Below the pieces are notes generated by a model that worked only from the letters and a program-made list of their open reading frames with translations, was not told the origin of the DNA and did not search any database. The translations under genes were made by a program, and so were the position numbers. A stretch of 64,000 bases of DNA from Dactylonectria macrodidyma (Eukaryota; Ascomycota; Sordariomycetes; Hypocreales; Nectriaceae): contig JAGMUV010000036.1 in the NCBI GenBank assembly GCA_020744425.1, positions 434,001 to 498,000 of the forward strand. The letters are read 5' to 3'. Positions 21,201-33,154 of the stretch are shown piece by piece (within the stretch, counting starts at the first letter, position 1; each line of letters begins with the position of its first letter).

Positions 21201-22189
21201 TCATGTTATCGATTCAAGTACCGGAAAAGGGCGCGACTAACAAGCCAGCCAAGCCCCGGTCGAAGAAAGCCAGCAAGAAGTCGAAGGATCAGGAAATGAC
21301 CACCATGCCCTTAACGTACTTATCTTTTCCCGTTGGGCGACGAAGCAAGAACTCACGTAGCATGGAAAGCGACGATGAGAATGGCGCCATGACTGCGAAC
21401 CACTATGCGAATGATGGGTTAATTGTGGACGATAATGCGGATGAAGAGCCGCCCGACGACCGACGACCGAAGTCGCCCTCGCGGACCCCTGAGCCTCCGA
21501 TATCGATCAATACCGAGCTGGGGAACCTAGATGGAATACACCGGGATATTGTCGACGGTTTCGTCCAGGAAGCAAAGGTAGCAGAGGAGCAAATCCGAAA
21601 CCAGAAAGGTTTCAGAAAGCCACTGTTCACCGAGCAGGAGTTTCAACTTATGGCCATACGGTGGACAACTTCTCTTGACAAGATGGCCAAGATTCCCGGC
21701 ATCCAACCTGACAAAGTCAAGGATCATGGACCAAAGCTCCTCTACATCTTGCAGAGATACTACAGCGGGTACCATGAGGCCATGGATCCCAACGGCTTTG
21801 AGGGCAATGACCAGGAGATTGTAGATCTCATAAGTTCAGACGTCGAGATAGGTGAGGATGCCTACGAGGACGAGGATGGGCAGGTTTCTCCCTACTTCAA
21901 CGCCAACCCGCACGCCGATATTCAGGCCTGGCACATCAGACTTAAGAACGTTGGCAGTCAGCCAACTGAAAGCCAGCTGAGGACGTACGACAAGAGCGGT
22001 GGAGGTAAGAAGCGATATTCGGGGAACATGAAATGGACCGGTAAGAACTCAAGAGGCGGAGTGACGAAGCGGAAGAGCACCGGCACCGGCCGCAAGGCTA
22101 GCAGCTGTTCTACAATGGCCAAGGCGATCAGCAGCGCGGCAAACAACAAGACGCAGGGAAAGAGTGCCATCCAGGCGATGCCATTGTAG
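18260..22189 (+). CDS. RecQ family DNA helicase, Sgs1/BLM/QDE-3 type
   Basis: The model has two exons, 18260-18680 and 18732-22189, with a 51-nt intron (GTTAGT...CTAAAT...TAG). The intron removes an apparent in-frame TAG at 18683 and gives 1292 residues starting MTRNNLAEHL, the usual start of this fungal family. All helicase motifs are intact: Walker A TGGGKS (K483), DEAH box (D589), ALTATAT, FGMGIDKPDVR, and QETGRAGRDG near 769. The RQC zinc cysteines (CDNKSDC...C...CDNC) and an HRDC domain at about 1068-1160 follow, then a basic tail. In yeast and Neurospora such helicases dissolve recombination intermediates with Top3-Rmi1. The acidic N-terminal half is shorter than in QDE-3. The piggyBac end lies 130 bp upstream, so native promoter may be lost. 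It may be the core gene or an extra copy; the window cannot tell. Confidence 0.92.
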
Positions 22190-22557
22190 GCAAGGCCCGC
22201 AGACTTTTGCTCTAGCGCTCAGGCTGAAGGCCACTCTAGGGGGAAATCAGCACGTAGGTTTTCAAAGCCACAACCAATTCTTTTAGCCAAATGCAATTTT
22301 ATTACATACTTTACTGTCTAAAGGTCATGAAAAAAGAAGTATTATTATTCTCAGACATACCTGGGCATTTGAGTTAACTCATGAGTTTCGACCCTTTTAA
22401 CTCACTCATATGAGTTACGGCCTAGCCATAACTCACTCATGAGTTTAACTCAGACTCATGAGTCAACTCACGTATAATGATCATGTGACATCGCCAGCTT
22501 CCCAAATAGAAGTTGGTGATAAAAATCTATGGTATTGAAGTACAGAAAATCGCTGCG

Positions 22558-24831
22558 CTATTCAATATCACTGATTTCTATATCAATATCATCATTAGCA
22601 ATGTCCGGATCGCATACTAGCCCCAGTCCACCGTGCCGAGTCCCGATAATATGCCCATTCCGCATCCAGTTACCGAGACACTCAACTTCCTGCAGCCGCT
22701 CGCACGTCATCGAGAGCCGGTCCCATGATGCGGTCCTACGAGCGCCTGAGAAGGTCCTTTCTGGCTCTGCCGACTGAGGGCTTATCGAGAGTATGTCGAT
22801 GGCCATACGGCTAAGGCGTGGAAACTGCCGTCGTTGTTCAATGCGACACCACCACTCTAGAGGTTTGCAATCGATCTTGATAGCCGGAGAATTAATAAAT
22901 GCGTCCAGGTTATCGCCATCGGTTGAAAGAGCCGTCTCGACCTCCATCTCCTGTAGCAATAGCTGTAGCTGCGAAGGCGGCTTCCCCAGCGCAGCTGGGA
23001 TATCCTCCGGAGTAGTTTCTATGTCTCCATCGATATCGATATTGTATTCCTCCTCCCATATTTGCCGGAGTCTCACAATCGCTGGATTAATCCACACACT
23101 CTTCCAGTTCTTATCCAAGTATGCTTTTCGACAGCGTGGATCGAGGAGCAGAGCGGCGACGTAAACGGGAGCCTCATCAGACAGTGTGTAGTATTTATTG
23201 AGTACAAACCATCCCATCTCGATAGAATGGAGCATACGGCTATCATGGAACTCCGGGGTCGAGTAGTGTATCTAACAAATTAGCCAAAGGCTGTCTCTTT
23301 AACGGAGCTAGACCTTACCTTCGCTTTCTCAAAGTGGCCGAGAAGACCATCCATCAGCCGCAGCGTGCTGCAGAGGCTCGCTTTATCGCCTTCTGTTATC
23401 AAAGTTGCCTCGGTAAAGGGCTGGAGGAAAGTATACGTTTTCGATAGTATATCCCAGTCGGCGCCTGTTAGAAGATAAGCACAGCCGATGTCCTTATCAT
23501 GGTCTACCATAAACTGGACGATCTGTGCCTTCTTATCGAGGGCGACACTGATAACTTTATACCATGAGGACCACCGTGTTGCGTTGTCGATCCCGAGACT
23601 GCGACCCACAGCTTCGCGCCAGTTATCACTATGGGTTGAAAAGCTTCGGAGCCAGACTGCGAGATGGTGGAGCTTCTGGAGAGCAGTAATACCTTCCCAT
23701 CCGCTAAATTCTACTTGCTGAGTAGTTCTCTCTCTCGTCGGAGGTCTCTGCTGTCTTCCCTGGTTCTCCTCATGTGTGTGATCCATCATGGTATCGGATC
23801 CCGAAGGCGTATTCTCATTCAGAGCAGTAGAGAAGGTTTCGATAGACTGCGCACCAGCGGCGTTGCCGGCGGCATTAAGGGCAGCGCGTAGGGCTTCTTT
23901 CGAGCGCGCGAGAAGGAACGCTTGAAGGGAAAGGTTAATAATATGGCCGAAACAGCGGACACGGCGGCGGATAGGATCGAAGATGATCTACACGAAACTT
24001 AGCTGGGCACAGCCGTAGAAAATTTATCTTTACTTACTCCTCGCTCGTGAAGTAGCTTCTTTGATAAAGCTTCTAGGCAGGTCTTGTTCGAGGATGCGTT
24101 ATCCCCAGTATGATAACCCACGTGTCGAATCTCGAATCGCCCCAAGACATCAGCAATCAGGCCGGCCTGGGACTCGCCAGAGTGGTCTTTTCGACACTCT
24201 AGCAGCCCTAGAAGCGCCTTTCGAAGTTTGTAGCCCTTATCGACCACTGTCCGCATACTGCAAGCATACCATGTCGGTGTGGTGATGTCCAGAGATCAGA
24301 TGAAATGTGAATCATCGAAATGGCAGATTGAAGGGACTCGGCCAACTGAGCAGCGTAGAACTCATAGCTAGCTGAGATGTAGCGCATCACTGTACGCCGG
24401 GAGGTAATCAGACTATCCTCGATGGCAGGATTACATGCTAGAGCTAGATCCTTTAGCTCATCCCACTCGACCATCGAAAAGGCCACTCTGCGACGTGTGA
24501 GAAGGCCGATAAGAGCTTCGATGTAAGCCTGTCGATTGAAGGCATTCCGTAATGCCGCTTCGGATGGCGTAGTCGATGATGTGATATATAAGTCGAGCGA
24601 TTGCTGAGATTGATTCTGCCGGCTAGAGAGCCCGATCAGATATGGATGATTAGTCCTTATGTGGCGCCGCGCATTGCCCTTATAGCCATCCTTCCATGGC
24701 TTCGCCGTACAGTATAAGCAGACATATAAAGTGCGAGGCTTCGCTTTCTCTCTGGTGAAAAATCTCTCAATGTCGATGAAGTCGGGGGCGGAAGAGGGTG
24801 TGCTCGGTACGGACGATGCTTCGGATGCCAT
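22558..24831 (-). pseudogene. hAT transposase with one frameshift
   Basis: Reading the minus strand: a BED zinc finger (CLYCTAKPW...ARRHIRTNH) follows a short Ser-rich start at 24831. The catalytic DDE core comes next, with SSDLWTSPHRHGMLAV and HTGDNASSNK. The C-terminal hAT dimerisation domain near 22720 reads PQSAEPERTFSGARR. Two introns fit well: 24037-23988 (50 nt) and 23318-23272 (47 nt, branch CTAAT). They give HERGIIFDPIRRRVRCFGH and KAKIHYSTPEFHDS at the junctions. Near 24250 the frame must shift by one base; no intron fits there. Apart from that lesion the protein is complete, so it decayed recently. Confidence 0.85.
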
Positions 24832-24910
24832 GGCGATGGTTTGATGGTATGGACAATGGATCGAGGCGATGAAAGAGTCTGCCGATAAATCGTACTAGCA
24901 ACTGCAGTAG

Positions 24911-25300
24911 TTACTCGGAAGACTTTTTTAAAGATTCTGAATATAGAGGTGTCACAATTTCTGATGGATCTGGATCATAGGGATAGAAGCTCTTGATTTC
25001 TCTATCTAATGAGTTAAAATAGGTCGGTTTCTTATACCTAAGATGAATTGGGCATCCGGGGCCGTTGTATTGAAGAACTTGCTTTTTGGGAGACATAGGT
25101 GATACCAAACTCTGACGGGAAGTCCGGACTTCCGGGTTGCCGGCCTGAACAGCCTGTCTGAACAGATGAAGACCTTCCTTCCGGTTGATCAAATGTATGA
25201 CCATTTGGTCTGTTGGATGTGACAAGACGGGTTGCGATAGATTAGGTTAGATTATAAAGCGGGCCAATTAGACGCCAGGAGCGCCGTTGTGAGTTTATGA
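24911..25300. other. hAT 5' untranslated flank
   Basis: Sequence between the transposase start and the right-end subterminal repeats. It holds a short unrecognised minus-strand frame (25225-24911) inside the element. Confidence 0.4.
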
Positions 25301-25465
25301 GTTAACTCATGAGTTAGCAGCGATAACTCAGACTCAACTCATATGAGTTTTATGAGTTAGAGTTATGAGTTAACTCATGAGTTAGGTTTGAGTTAACTAA
25401 AATGCCCAGGTATGATTCAGCCGTTAAGTCCCTTGCCTTGGCAACTTAATGGGTGTTCGAAGTAT

Positions 25466-25576
25466 TTTCCATTATTCCATACGTATGGAATACGGACGGC
25501 CCGGATGGAATATGGAGTATGGAGTATGGAACATTCCATACTCCATCACTTATTCCATACGAGTATGGATAGAAAG
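25466..25576. repeat. palindromic ATTCCATACGTATGGAAT block, copy 2
   Basis: Contains the same 18-bp palindrome and neighbouring block as 5557-5605, inverted. It is followed by repeated 'tatggag' units and a second imperfect palindrome ending near 25570. It lies immediately upstream of the hAT relic at 25560 and is probably its end. Confidence 0.6.
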
Positions 25577-26490
25577 CCTGCAAGATGCCACAATGGCCAA
25601 CGAAGGCAATCGAAATTCCATATGTGACGTTCTGCCAACTATGGATTATCTTCTTCATTACATTGAGACGTTTAGGGAGACCACCGCGGTCCCCCACTTG
25701 GCGACCAAGATGGAGACTGCCTGGGCCAAACTAGCCGACTACTATGAAGTGACAGAGGATTCTCCAGTGTATTCAGCAGCAACGGTCTTAAATCCCTCGC
25801 TCAAGTGGGCATACATGGAGAAGACTTGGGAAGATAAGAAGGAATGGATCGAGAAGGCTAAAGCTCGTGTAGAGCAGCTGTGGAGCATGACATACAAGCC
25901 AACCACACCCAGTCCCATTCTCCGTCAAAGCGGTGCAGCAGAACCCACTACGAAACGGCCAAATGGATACAAGATCTGGATGAAAGAGCAAAAGGCCACG
26001 ATTTTGAACATGGATGATGACGAGTACGAAGTATACTGTCGCGAACCTGTGATGATGGTATCGGATCCTTTGAAATGGCGGCTCGAACTGGCTTGTGACG
26101 GGACAAGAGCACGAACGAGGTCGAGTGCGACTTGGGTAAAATGATTGTTTACGAGGAGAGAAAGAGATTCCTAAGGAAAACTCTGACTTAAGCTATTTAC
26201 ACAAATGTTCATAAGTTAAATGAGACTATTCATAAAGTATGAAAGTCACATGATCGTTCCCTCACATGGCTCAGCGAAGAAGATTCCCTAACCTGTCCTT
26301 GATGGCCATCGACATTCTATCGATTCCGCCTATGTCTGCTGAGACAGAGTGACTCTTCTCCAAAGCTAGACTGACAGTGACCGACCAGCGAGGATCTATG
26401 AACATTGAAACTTTGAACCTTTCGGAATGCCTACGATCCTGGGACAGGAGCGCTCTGATAGCCCAGTCGGAAGTAAGTTTTCCATTCTGT
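25560..26490 (+). pseudogene. second hAT-family transposase, C-terminal relic
   Basis: The frame from about 25570 reads ESLQDATMANEG, then LATKMETAWAKLADYY, then SAATVLNPSLKWAYME. This is the RNase H-like/linker region of Restless/Ac-type hAT transposases. After a break near 26100-26270 the dimerisation domain follows: RRRFPNLSLMAIDILSIPPMSAETE, an in-frame TGA (26349-26351), LFSKARLTVTDQRGSM. The N-terminal half is missing. It belongs to a different subfamily from the element at 22360-25410, since the shared blocks differ strongly. Confidence 0.75.
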
Positions 26491-26689
26491 GAGGTGTACA
26501 TGCCATTTCCCAATTAATGAATTCTAGCGTGGCTACGTTGCTATGCCTGATGTTTAGAAACTTTGTGGGTAGGCTGGCGGAAAAGACATGATCAGGTAGT
26601 AGTGTATTAGTTATGTGGTGGGTAGCTTGGGGCCAGAGGTAGAACGGAGAGCTAGACGTCGTTTATGAAGTCTAGACTATTAGTCTAGA

Positions 26690-26865
26690 CTGTAGTCAGT
26701 ATTGTAGTTTGGTCTAAAGGCGACAGACGGACTAATAGTCCAGTCTGGGCATCTCAGGTAGACTGCTGGTCTAGTCTGGGCATCTCGGCTAGACTGTTGG
26801 TCTAGTCTGACCAAGTCGGACGGAGTAAATGGACAGTCTGGGGAGTTTAGACGGACTGATTGGAC
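26690..26865. repeat. AGTCTAGACTG-type imperfect tandem repeats
   Basis: Units built from 'tagactg', 'ggtctagtctg' and 'ggcatctc' recur every 30-40 bp, with a near-repeat of 'ctggtctagtctgggcatctc'. They end exactly where the truncated F-box-like frame starts, so they are probably an inserted element end or a satellite. Confidence 0.5.
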
Positions 26866-27835
26866 TATTGCGAGCACTGCTGGAGATGATGGTTTCCTGG
26901 ACCAATCCGCTGCGGTCATAAGTCGCCAGTATTTCGATGATCAGGAAAGCTTCTTCTCAGGTCCGGATGTCGCAGCCCTGACGCGAGCCATGAGCGGGCT
27001 CTACAACTGCAAGGCCCTTCTTCTGACAGACGCCCATCTTCCGTGGGGCGCCGTGCGTATGGAAAGGGAAGTGGGTGACATAGGAAGAGGCCTAGCGCAC
27101 GACGCGATTGGCGATGAGTCGTTTGTAAAGCATGTCATAAATGTCATGCTTACGACCGCTAGAGAAAGCCAGCTTCCTGTCGAGGAACTATGCATTGAAC
27201 TTGGAAAGGAAAGCAAAATCTCGGCCGGTGACCCCATAAGCCTACATCTGCTTGACTCGCCGCCGGAGAGTATAGCGAGGCAGCCAGATTCGAATCACCT
27301 TATCGGCCTTACGACACTCAAGCTGATTGCGAGCCCCGTTATCGAGGATGAGTCCGAAGAGGATGAGGCGGTTCCCGGCTGGCCCCGGAACTTTTCCCGT
27401 TTCCTTGGGCTCTTTCCGCAGCTTTCACACTTTTCCTTGGCTTTCAGCGGCGATTTTGACTATGGCATCGCGTCATCATGCCTCCTTGACGTGTTATCAC
27501 TTCCCCGGCTGCGGAAACTGGAGCTCACCCGAATTGATACTGTCGAGGCGCAACTAACCGGCTTTCTTCTTCGCAACGAATCAACATTAGAGGAGGTCGT
27601 TCTTGGTAAGGTGAAAATGACTGGGAGGATTAGCTGGACGACGCTACTAAAGAGCAAGCAGATGCCGGGCGTTCATAGCATGACTCTGAAAGATTGCTGG
27701 CTGTTTTCTTGCAGTCGGCCAGGGTATATGTATGATTATGAACTGGAAACAGTCTGTATGCGGAATGAAAAGGACTTCGAGCATGCAATAGCAATGGTAG
27801 AGGGGCTGGGCACAGTTTGGGACGTGGAAGAATAG
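26851..27835 (+). pseudogene. N-terminally truncated F-box/LRR-like protein gene
   Basis: The frame is open from about 26851, where the repeat block ends, to a stop at 27835. An internal ATG occurs at 26990. The text is that of uncharacterised fungal F-box proteins after the F-box: GDDGFLDQSAAVISRQYFDD, an ISLHLLDSP segment, then leucine-rich strands (LPRLRKLELTRID, NESTLEEVVLGKVKM). The F-box and start codon are missing, apparently replaced by the repeat. No internal stop or frameshift is seen. A shorter product from 26990 (281 residues) is possible but would lack a folded start. Confidence 0.5.
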
Positions 27836-29363
27836 CTAGGCGAGCGTTCTAGGGCAATCTTCTGCAACTAAGCTTCACCCACACGCGAACAACAAGGACT
27901 AGCGATGATCTACTTTCGGGCCGCGCGTACTAGAAACCGAGCTCTCTGAGCTCCCTACCGGTCCGCATCCCTAGACCAAATGGAGAAACGGTTCGTCAAG
28001 GTATCCTGAGCAACCGATGATAGTAACGCACCCTCGTCCTGCCCTGACCACATTATAGACATGGACTGAGGGAACAATTTAATTCACCAGGAGGGAGAAT
28101 TAGAGCGGGAATTAGAGCGGATTATTATACGAGTATAGGGATATATCATTAGAATATCAAGTGTACTGTCTCAGCTCTAAATCCAATATATCTAGCCACA
28201 CCGGCCAGTGCTAGTTGGCCTCATGACAAGACTGCATGGTCACATATACTACCCTTCGATTATCTTGATCAATCGATCGAAAATCGATCGATTCGGTCGA
28301 ATAGAGAGACTGTCACATCATATCACCACCAGGTTCCACTGTGCTTTAGAGAGCCGTGCGACCGGATATGAAACGCGGCCCGTACCTTGGGGTCGTGTAT
28401 CCCGTTTCACATCCGGCTTGTCGCATCAAGGACTCCAATCCTAACGACATGAGCTTAAATAGCTGTGCTTGAACACATGGCTGTTCAATTTCTTTGTTCT
28501 TGACATAATTCTCATCAATTAACTGGTGCCATCAATGATCCCTGTGGAGCCAATTGTCTGGAGCGACCGGCCAGCATCACAGCTGACTGGGTCGCGGGGT
28601 GGCCCATGCCGCTGCGTCCGCTCCACTCCTACTCATGTCCGGTCGGGAGATCTTCGTCACGGAGCGTATGGACCTGGATCTCGTCTGGCCAACGGGCAGA
28701 TGTTCTCAAGCTCTTCTGACGCTTTCTACCCTAGCCTCGTTTTGGACCCGATATTGCCCGTGGTGGCGAGCGGCAGCACGGCTGGCGGCAGCGGATGCAC
28801 AGATAAAAGTGCAGGAGATATTGGATAAGATAGCGGCGGTACCAGAAGGTCAGACAAGCGTGGGAACAAGGGTTGTGGTGACGGCACAGCTAACCGGCTG
28901 TTCTGACGATGAGAGCTGCGGCCGGCTGATGTAATGCAACGAGCTGTTACTTGAGCAGCATGGCTATTTGGCGATAACACAGCGGTGACTCGTCATCACA
29001 GTCCCCATCATTATTGTCCCCAGTCGGAGTCGCGAAGTCAAGTGGGCGTCGAGGCGTCATTGCTCAACAACGGAAGTTTGGTTTCAGAGTGGTGATTTTT
29101 CAGAGGCAACAACAATCCTAGTGATCGTCGGCTGTAGCCCTTGTGGCTGATGCTGTGGCTGCTGTTGCGACTGCAGCTCCCAGCAGTCAGGCAGGCGAGC
29201 CCATACCAGCGAAGCTCACCCGGCTCCGCCGGGTCGCGATTGGCCGGGGTGCTGGGGCACAACGCGCACCTTCGTCATCCCATTGCTCCTCAGAAAATTG
29301 TCTCCCAATTTCCCAATTCGGGCTCCGACTTTACATAGAGCTGCGTTCCGCTTCTCATCGCAC
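27836..29363. other. no recognisable gene
   Basis: Includes an imperfect long hairpin (arms 28357-28376 and 28403-28425, around ACCGGATATGAAACG). It also includes a GATCGATC-rich patch near 28268-28293 and a frame at 28599-28934 that I do not recognise. Confidence 0.4.
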
Positions 29364-30044
29364 ATGCTAGCATCCAACAACCCCGATGACTCCGATGACT
29401 CAGTGGTCTATCTAGGCTGCAAACGTCGTGGGTCTCCTGCACCTGCTCGTCTTACGACTGCGACCGCTGCCCAAATCGATGCTCCTCCCGAAACGAAGAC
29501 GGCTTCAAATCTAGACAACAGCGGCAGCCGCTACCACCAGCAACCGAAAACGAGAGTGAGACCTGGTGGCAAAATGACCTATCCGCGCGCAATTCGGCAT
29601 GGGCCTACTGCTGCGACCGGCGATCGAACCAAGTATCCCAATCGCCGAGCAAATACAACCTCACCAGGACGTGTGTCGGACAGAAACGGCCACGGCCACC
29701 GAGGACCGAGAACGAGACCGGGGCGAAGATTATCCTCCGAAGCGACTGTTCCCTTCGAGATCAGAAACAAATATTTTAAGGTAGGTTGGGTAATGAATTG
29801 GAATAAGTCGACCCCCCCGCCAGCCGTTTACGGAATCTTTGATAAAGCGGGCCGCCTCCACCTCTTTAGGGGGCATGAAGGAGCCGAGTCTTCGATGGAG
29901 CGTCCTACATCTGCGCCCATTGATCACGGCAATGTTAAATACGACTCGCCCTTCAAGGACATGTCGCATACAGAAGTCCGAAAAATGGCGATACAACGTT
30001 TGATCCGGCGGTGTGGACCACATTTGGGACCTGGCGAAATATGA
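29364..30044 (+). CDS. hypothetical protein, 226 aa
   Basis: One uninterrupted frame from an ATG at 29364. The start MLASNNPDDSDDSVVYLG contains an acidic-then-hydrophobic stretch (DDSVVYLG) resembling a SUMO-interaction motif. The middle is Arg/Pro/Thr-rich and likely disordered. The last 95 residues look folded (VGWVMNWNKS, AVYGIFDKAGRLHLFRG). I do not recognise a family. The sequence AVYGIFDKAGRLHL is loosely like EIYGVLDPEGQLE in the protein encoded at 41765, which could be chance. The coding call rests on frame length and the change of character along the protein. Confidence 0.4.
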   Translation: MLASNNPDDSDDSVVYLGCKRRGSPAPARLTTATAAQIDAPPETKTASNLDNSGSRYHQQPKTRVRPGGKMTYPRAIRHGPTAATGDRTKYPNRRANTTSPGRVSDRNGHGHRGPRTRPGRRLSSEATVPFEIRNKYFKVGWVMNWNKSTPPPAVYGIFDKAGRLHLFRGHEGAESSMERPTSAPIDHGNVKYDSPFKDMSHTEVRKMAIQRLIRRCGPHLGPGEI

Positions 30045-31999
30045 GAAGGTTGTTATGTTAAGAGTTAAGACGGAATGAGCCTAAGATGCCGATATGTTAG
30101 AATAATGGACAGTACTGGATTCTCATGGCGAATCGCACTACTCTCTTGCCCTGGCAAGGTCAAGAGAATTTGATGGCAAAAACGGATCGCCTAAGCCGAT
30201 CTTATACAGGAGGTGATCAGCCAACAACAACCAGACGCACCCTCAGCACCCTTGGCCATCAACATTCTCAGGTGTCTCATGTATGACATTGGACACTCCT
30301 CCAGGATAGACATGGCCATATACGTGACACTCAATACGCAGGGGTTCTTTGACGCAACCATTCAAGAACAGATTATGATGCGCATATTACAGCAAAGCTG
30401 ACTAGTCAATCCGGCCGAGTTCGTGCGCTCCTACACGGAGTGAGGCACCCTCAAATCTAGTATTTGGTACGGCAAAGGTACACGGTGCGCTTGACAAGGA
30501 TCTATTCAATGGCAATCCGAACACGACGTTCTTACGTTGCGGATGGACCCTTCTAGAGGTGCGAGCGGCGACTCAATTCGCCATGGACACAAGGAGACTT
30601 GATGCTAGCCAGACTTGACAACGTACTCACTATCCATACGTAGCGACCAAACTTGGTAATACTAACACCAAACGGCCTCAAGTTGGTAGGCCGTGCTTCA
30701 GCTGAACACTTGGGAGAAGTTGGCCGTCAAGCAGGCGAGACCAATAGGTGCAAGAGAAATGTGGGGCTTTTATTTTATTCTAGTGGGGGGATCAGAAGTA
30801 AATTGTTCGAACTGTAAATAGCTTACAGTCGTGGTTCTCTGAGGTTTCGCCTCTGTAGCTTCTCGAGAGGAAGAGGATCCATATGACAAGGCAGTAAGGG
30901 GATGCGGTTTCGATCTCCTCGCTATCGATCAAGAACATTGGATTCGAGTTTTGGGAGACTCCACCACCGCGCCTAAGGACAGGATATGGGCCCAAGAGAC
31001 TTTGAACGAGCGTATGAATCCCGCGCCATACCTCAGAGTAGAGTTAACACTTTGCAGTCACCATCAGGCGTCCAACTTCATCACGGCTTGCTTCATGGTT
31101 AGACCATCTTGGCAAGGAAGGTGAATATCTACCCTGGGTCAAACCCGAGGATTATGCTCTTTTTGATCAGGGCGAACTCGAACTTTGCAACAAGTGTGCT
31201 GTCCAGATGGAAAGAATGGATAGTCTGTACGCCCAACTAATAGAAAACACCATGTAGCTGTAGGCAGGGTTCAGGGAAATGAGACGGAATGCTGCGGCTG
31301 CACATGGAACAGGATGCAATCTTGATTGGGAGCAGAAGCGCAAGCCAGCGGTGTGAATATATGTACCCTGCTGCATTGCCAGACATGTGACGAATTCGCA
31401 GGGCGGTAAATGGAACCGGGGCACTTGATCAGGCTGTGTTGGATTCATCCTCCATTTAAGTGCGAGAAGGACACCATCTTGTTCATTGCATGCCTCTTCC
31501 TTCTTCAAGTCTCGACAGAATGGACACAAACACCCTGCAGTTGAAGCAAACCACTTGCGTTGAGGACCTGGTGCCTGACGGCCATCGAGGATCCCTTAGC
31601 CTCTGTCGCTCTCCAGATCACGCTAAAGCTCCTAGATCCTTTCCGTCAGACACCATACATACGGCGCCAGCCTTTGCCCTGTTGCCCCAGTGGCGCCGGA
31701 TCTGCTTGGCTGTCCTTGTGCTCGAGCCTATGAAGCTAGATGCAATCTTTTACTTATTTTCCAACATCCTGCTCCCAACTTCATACTTCGTCTTTCCACC
31801 TTTACCACCTCTTCTATGTTCATCTACCGAGAAGCATCGGTGAGTTTGCAGTCCTCCCTCATCTACTTCTATGGATACTAAGCTTTGAGGATAACGTCAA
31901 TCTGCTGTGGCGAAACGTCTATTACGAATGATCGAACCCTCACCAAACGAAAAATATTTGTGCTTGGGAAAGGAGTGATACTATCGACAACCGTGTGCC
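30045..31999. other. no recognisable gene
   Basis: Short frames only. The stretch at 30480-30610 reads VHGALDKDLFNGNPNTTFLRCGW in one frame but is soon broken, and I cannot place it. Confidence 0.4.
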
Positions 32000-32647
32000 A
32001 TGGCTTCACACCGTCATATACCTCCCACTGATACGAAGCTTGACATCAAGAAGCTAATCAAGGACACGTGCGCATGGCTCAACGATGACCGACTGGCCGT
32101 TCTGCCTACCCAATTCGAAGGCGCAGATGTTGAGTACAATGGAGTCCATATGAAGACTTGCGAAGAGCTAGACGAATTCATCAATAGGGCTGGAAATGGG
32201 TTGCGTAAACTTCAAAGGGAGAGCCGGAGCCAAGCTCTCCTGGACCGAGCGACTCGAAAAGCGCCGTCAAAATACCAAGAACTGGAAAATACGCTCGCAT
32301 CAGTCTCAAAACATTTGAAGAGTACTGTCGAAGATCTGCTTCATCGGGGAAGCAGTGGCCGCATTGTCGAATTGCAAAGTGCTTTGCAGGCAGTCCAGGA
32401 TGAAGCAGAGCGGTTGGAGAGATTGCTGGTCGTCGAGGAAATGAAAGAAGAGATGGCTGAGTCTGGCCAAAGTCGGGATGAAAGTCCGGTGGAAGGCGAA
32501 ACGGAGATGACCCAGACAAAGCGACCACAGACACCTCTGGATATGTCACGCATCTCCAAACGCCCGCTTGTGCTAAGTCCCGGACAGGAACCTAGGCCGT
32601 CAAAGCGATCATCACATACAAACCTGGACGAGCGTAGCAAAGGATGA
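32000..32647 (+). CDS. hypothetical coiled-coil protein, 215 aa
   Basis: Single exon from an ATG in good context (GCCATGG). Residues 60-155 are heptad-rich and charged (ELDEFINRAGNGLRKLQRES, then ELQSALQAVQDEAERLERLL), so they are predicted to form a coiled coil. The last 60 residues are rich in Pro, Ser and basic residues with several SP/TP sites and KR clusters, compatible with a nuclear protein. No catalytic motif is seen and no family is recognised. Confidence 0.55.
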   Translation: MASHRHIPPTDTKLDIKKLIKDTCAWLNDDRLAVLPTQFEGADVEYNGVHMKTCEELDEFINRAGNGLRKLQRESRSQALLDRATRKAPSKYQELENTLASVSKHLKSTVEDLLHRGSSGRIVELQSALQAVQDEAERLERLLVVEEMKEEMAESGQSRDESPVEGETEMTQTKRPQTPLDMSRISKRPLVLSPGQEPRPSKRSSHTNLDERSKG

Positions 32648-33154
32648 GAAAGCGACTAGATTTGGAAAATATCAAGATGGACTATTATTTAGTTTCCTGC
32701 TATCGAAAACTTGCCTCCGGTCCTCTCTGCGCCTCTACGCCAAGCGTTTTGTTGCTCCGTTCCTCAGCTGTTCGACCAGTTCCGCACATGGGTGACTGCT
32801 TGGGTGCTCCTTCTCATAACAAGAGGCTGTTTGGTTAGCTTTGGATGCTCATCTTCATCTCTGGAAACATACCACAGATATTATTGGGCCTGGGCACGAT
32901 CAGTACAGCCACAACACCTAGAAACAATGGTACTCACCAATCCTCCTTGCCAACTACTTTCGGGAGGCATGGCTTCTCAGTCTTTATGTATTCATCGCAC
33001 CATGATTCAACAATATAATAAGAGTGTCTGCAGCCCAGCTCTTTCTGCGCAACGAGGTGTTAGTAGCCAGCGATCGTCAACTTAGTTAAATACTTACGTG
33101 GATATAATTGCACATTGCTTCGCGATGAATGAAGTGATGTTAGAAGACAGAGTT
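32648..33154. other. no recognisable gene
   Basis: Downstream flank of the coiled-coil gene. Two short overlapping frames, nothing recognised. Confidence 0.4.

Larger units (their letters stand above)
22360..25410 (-). mobile_element. near-complete hAT element, about 3.05 kb
   Basis: Terminal inverted repeats start CCTGGGCATTTGAGTTAAC at the left. The right end is the inverse, with one mismatch. Both ends carry many GAGTTAACTCATGAG-type subterminal repeats, as hAT transposases require. I find no clean 8-bp target duplication. A deletion derivative lies at 6041-6905. Confidence 0.8.
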
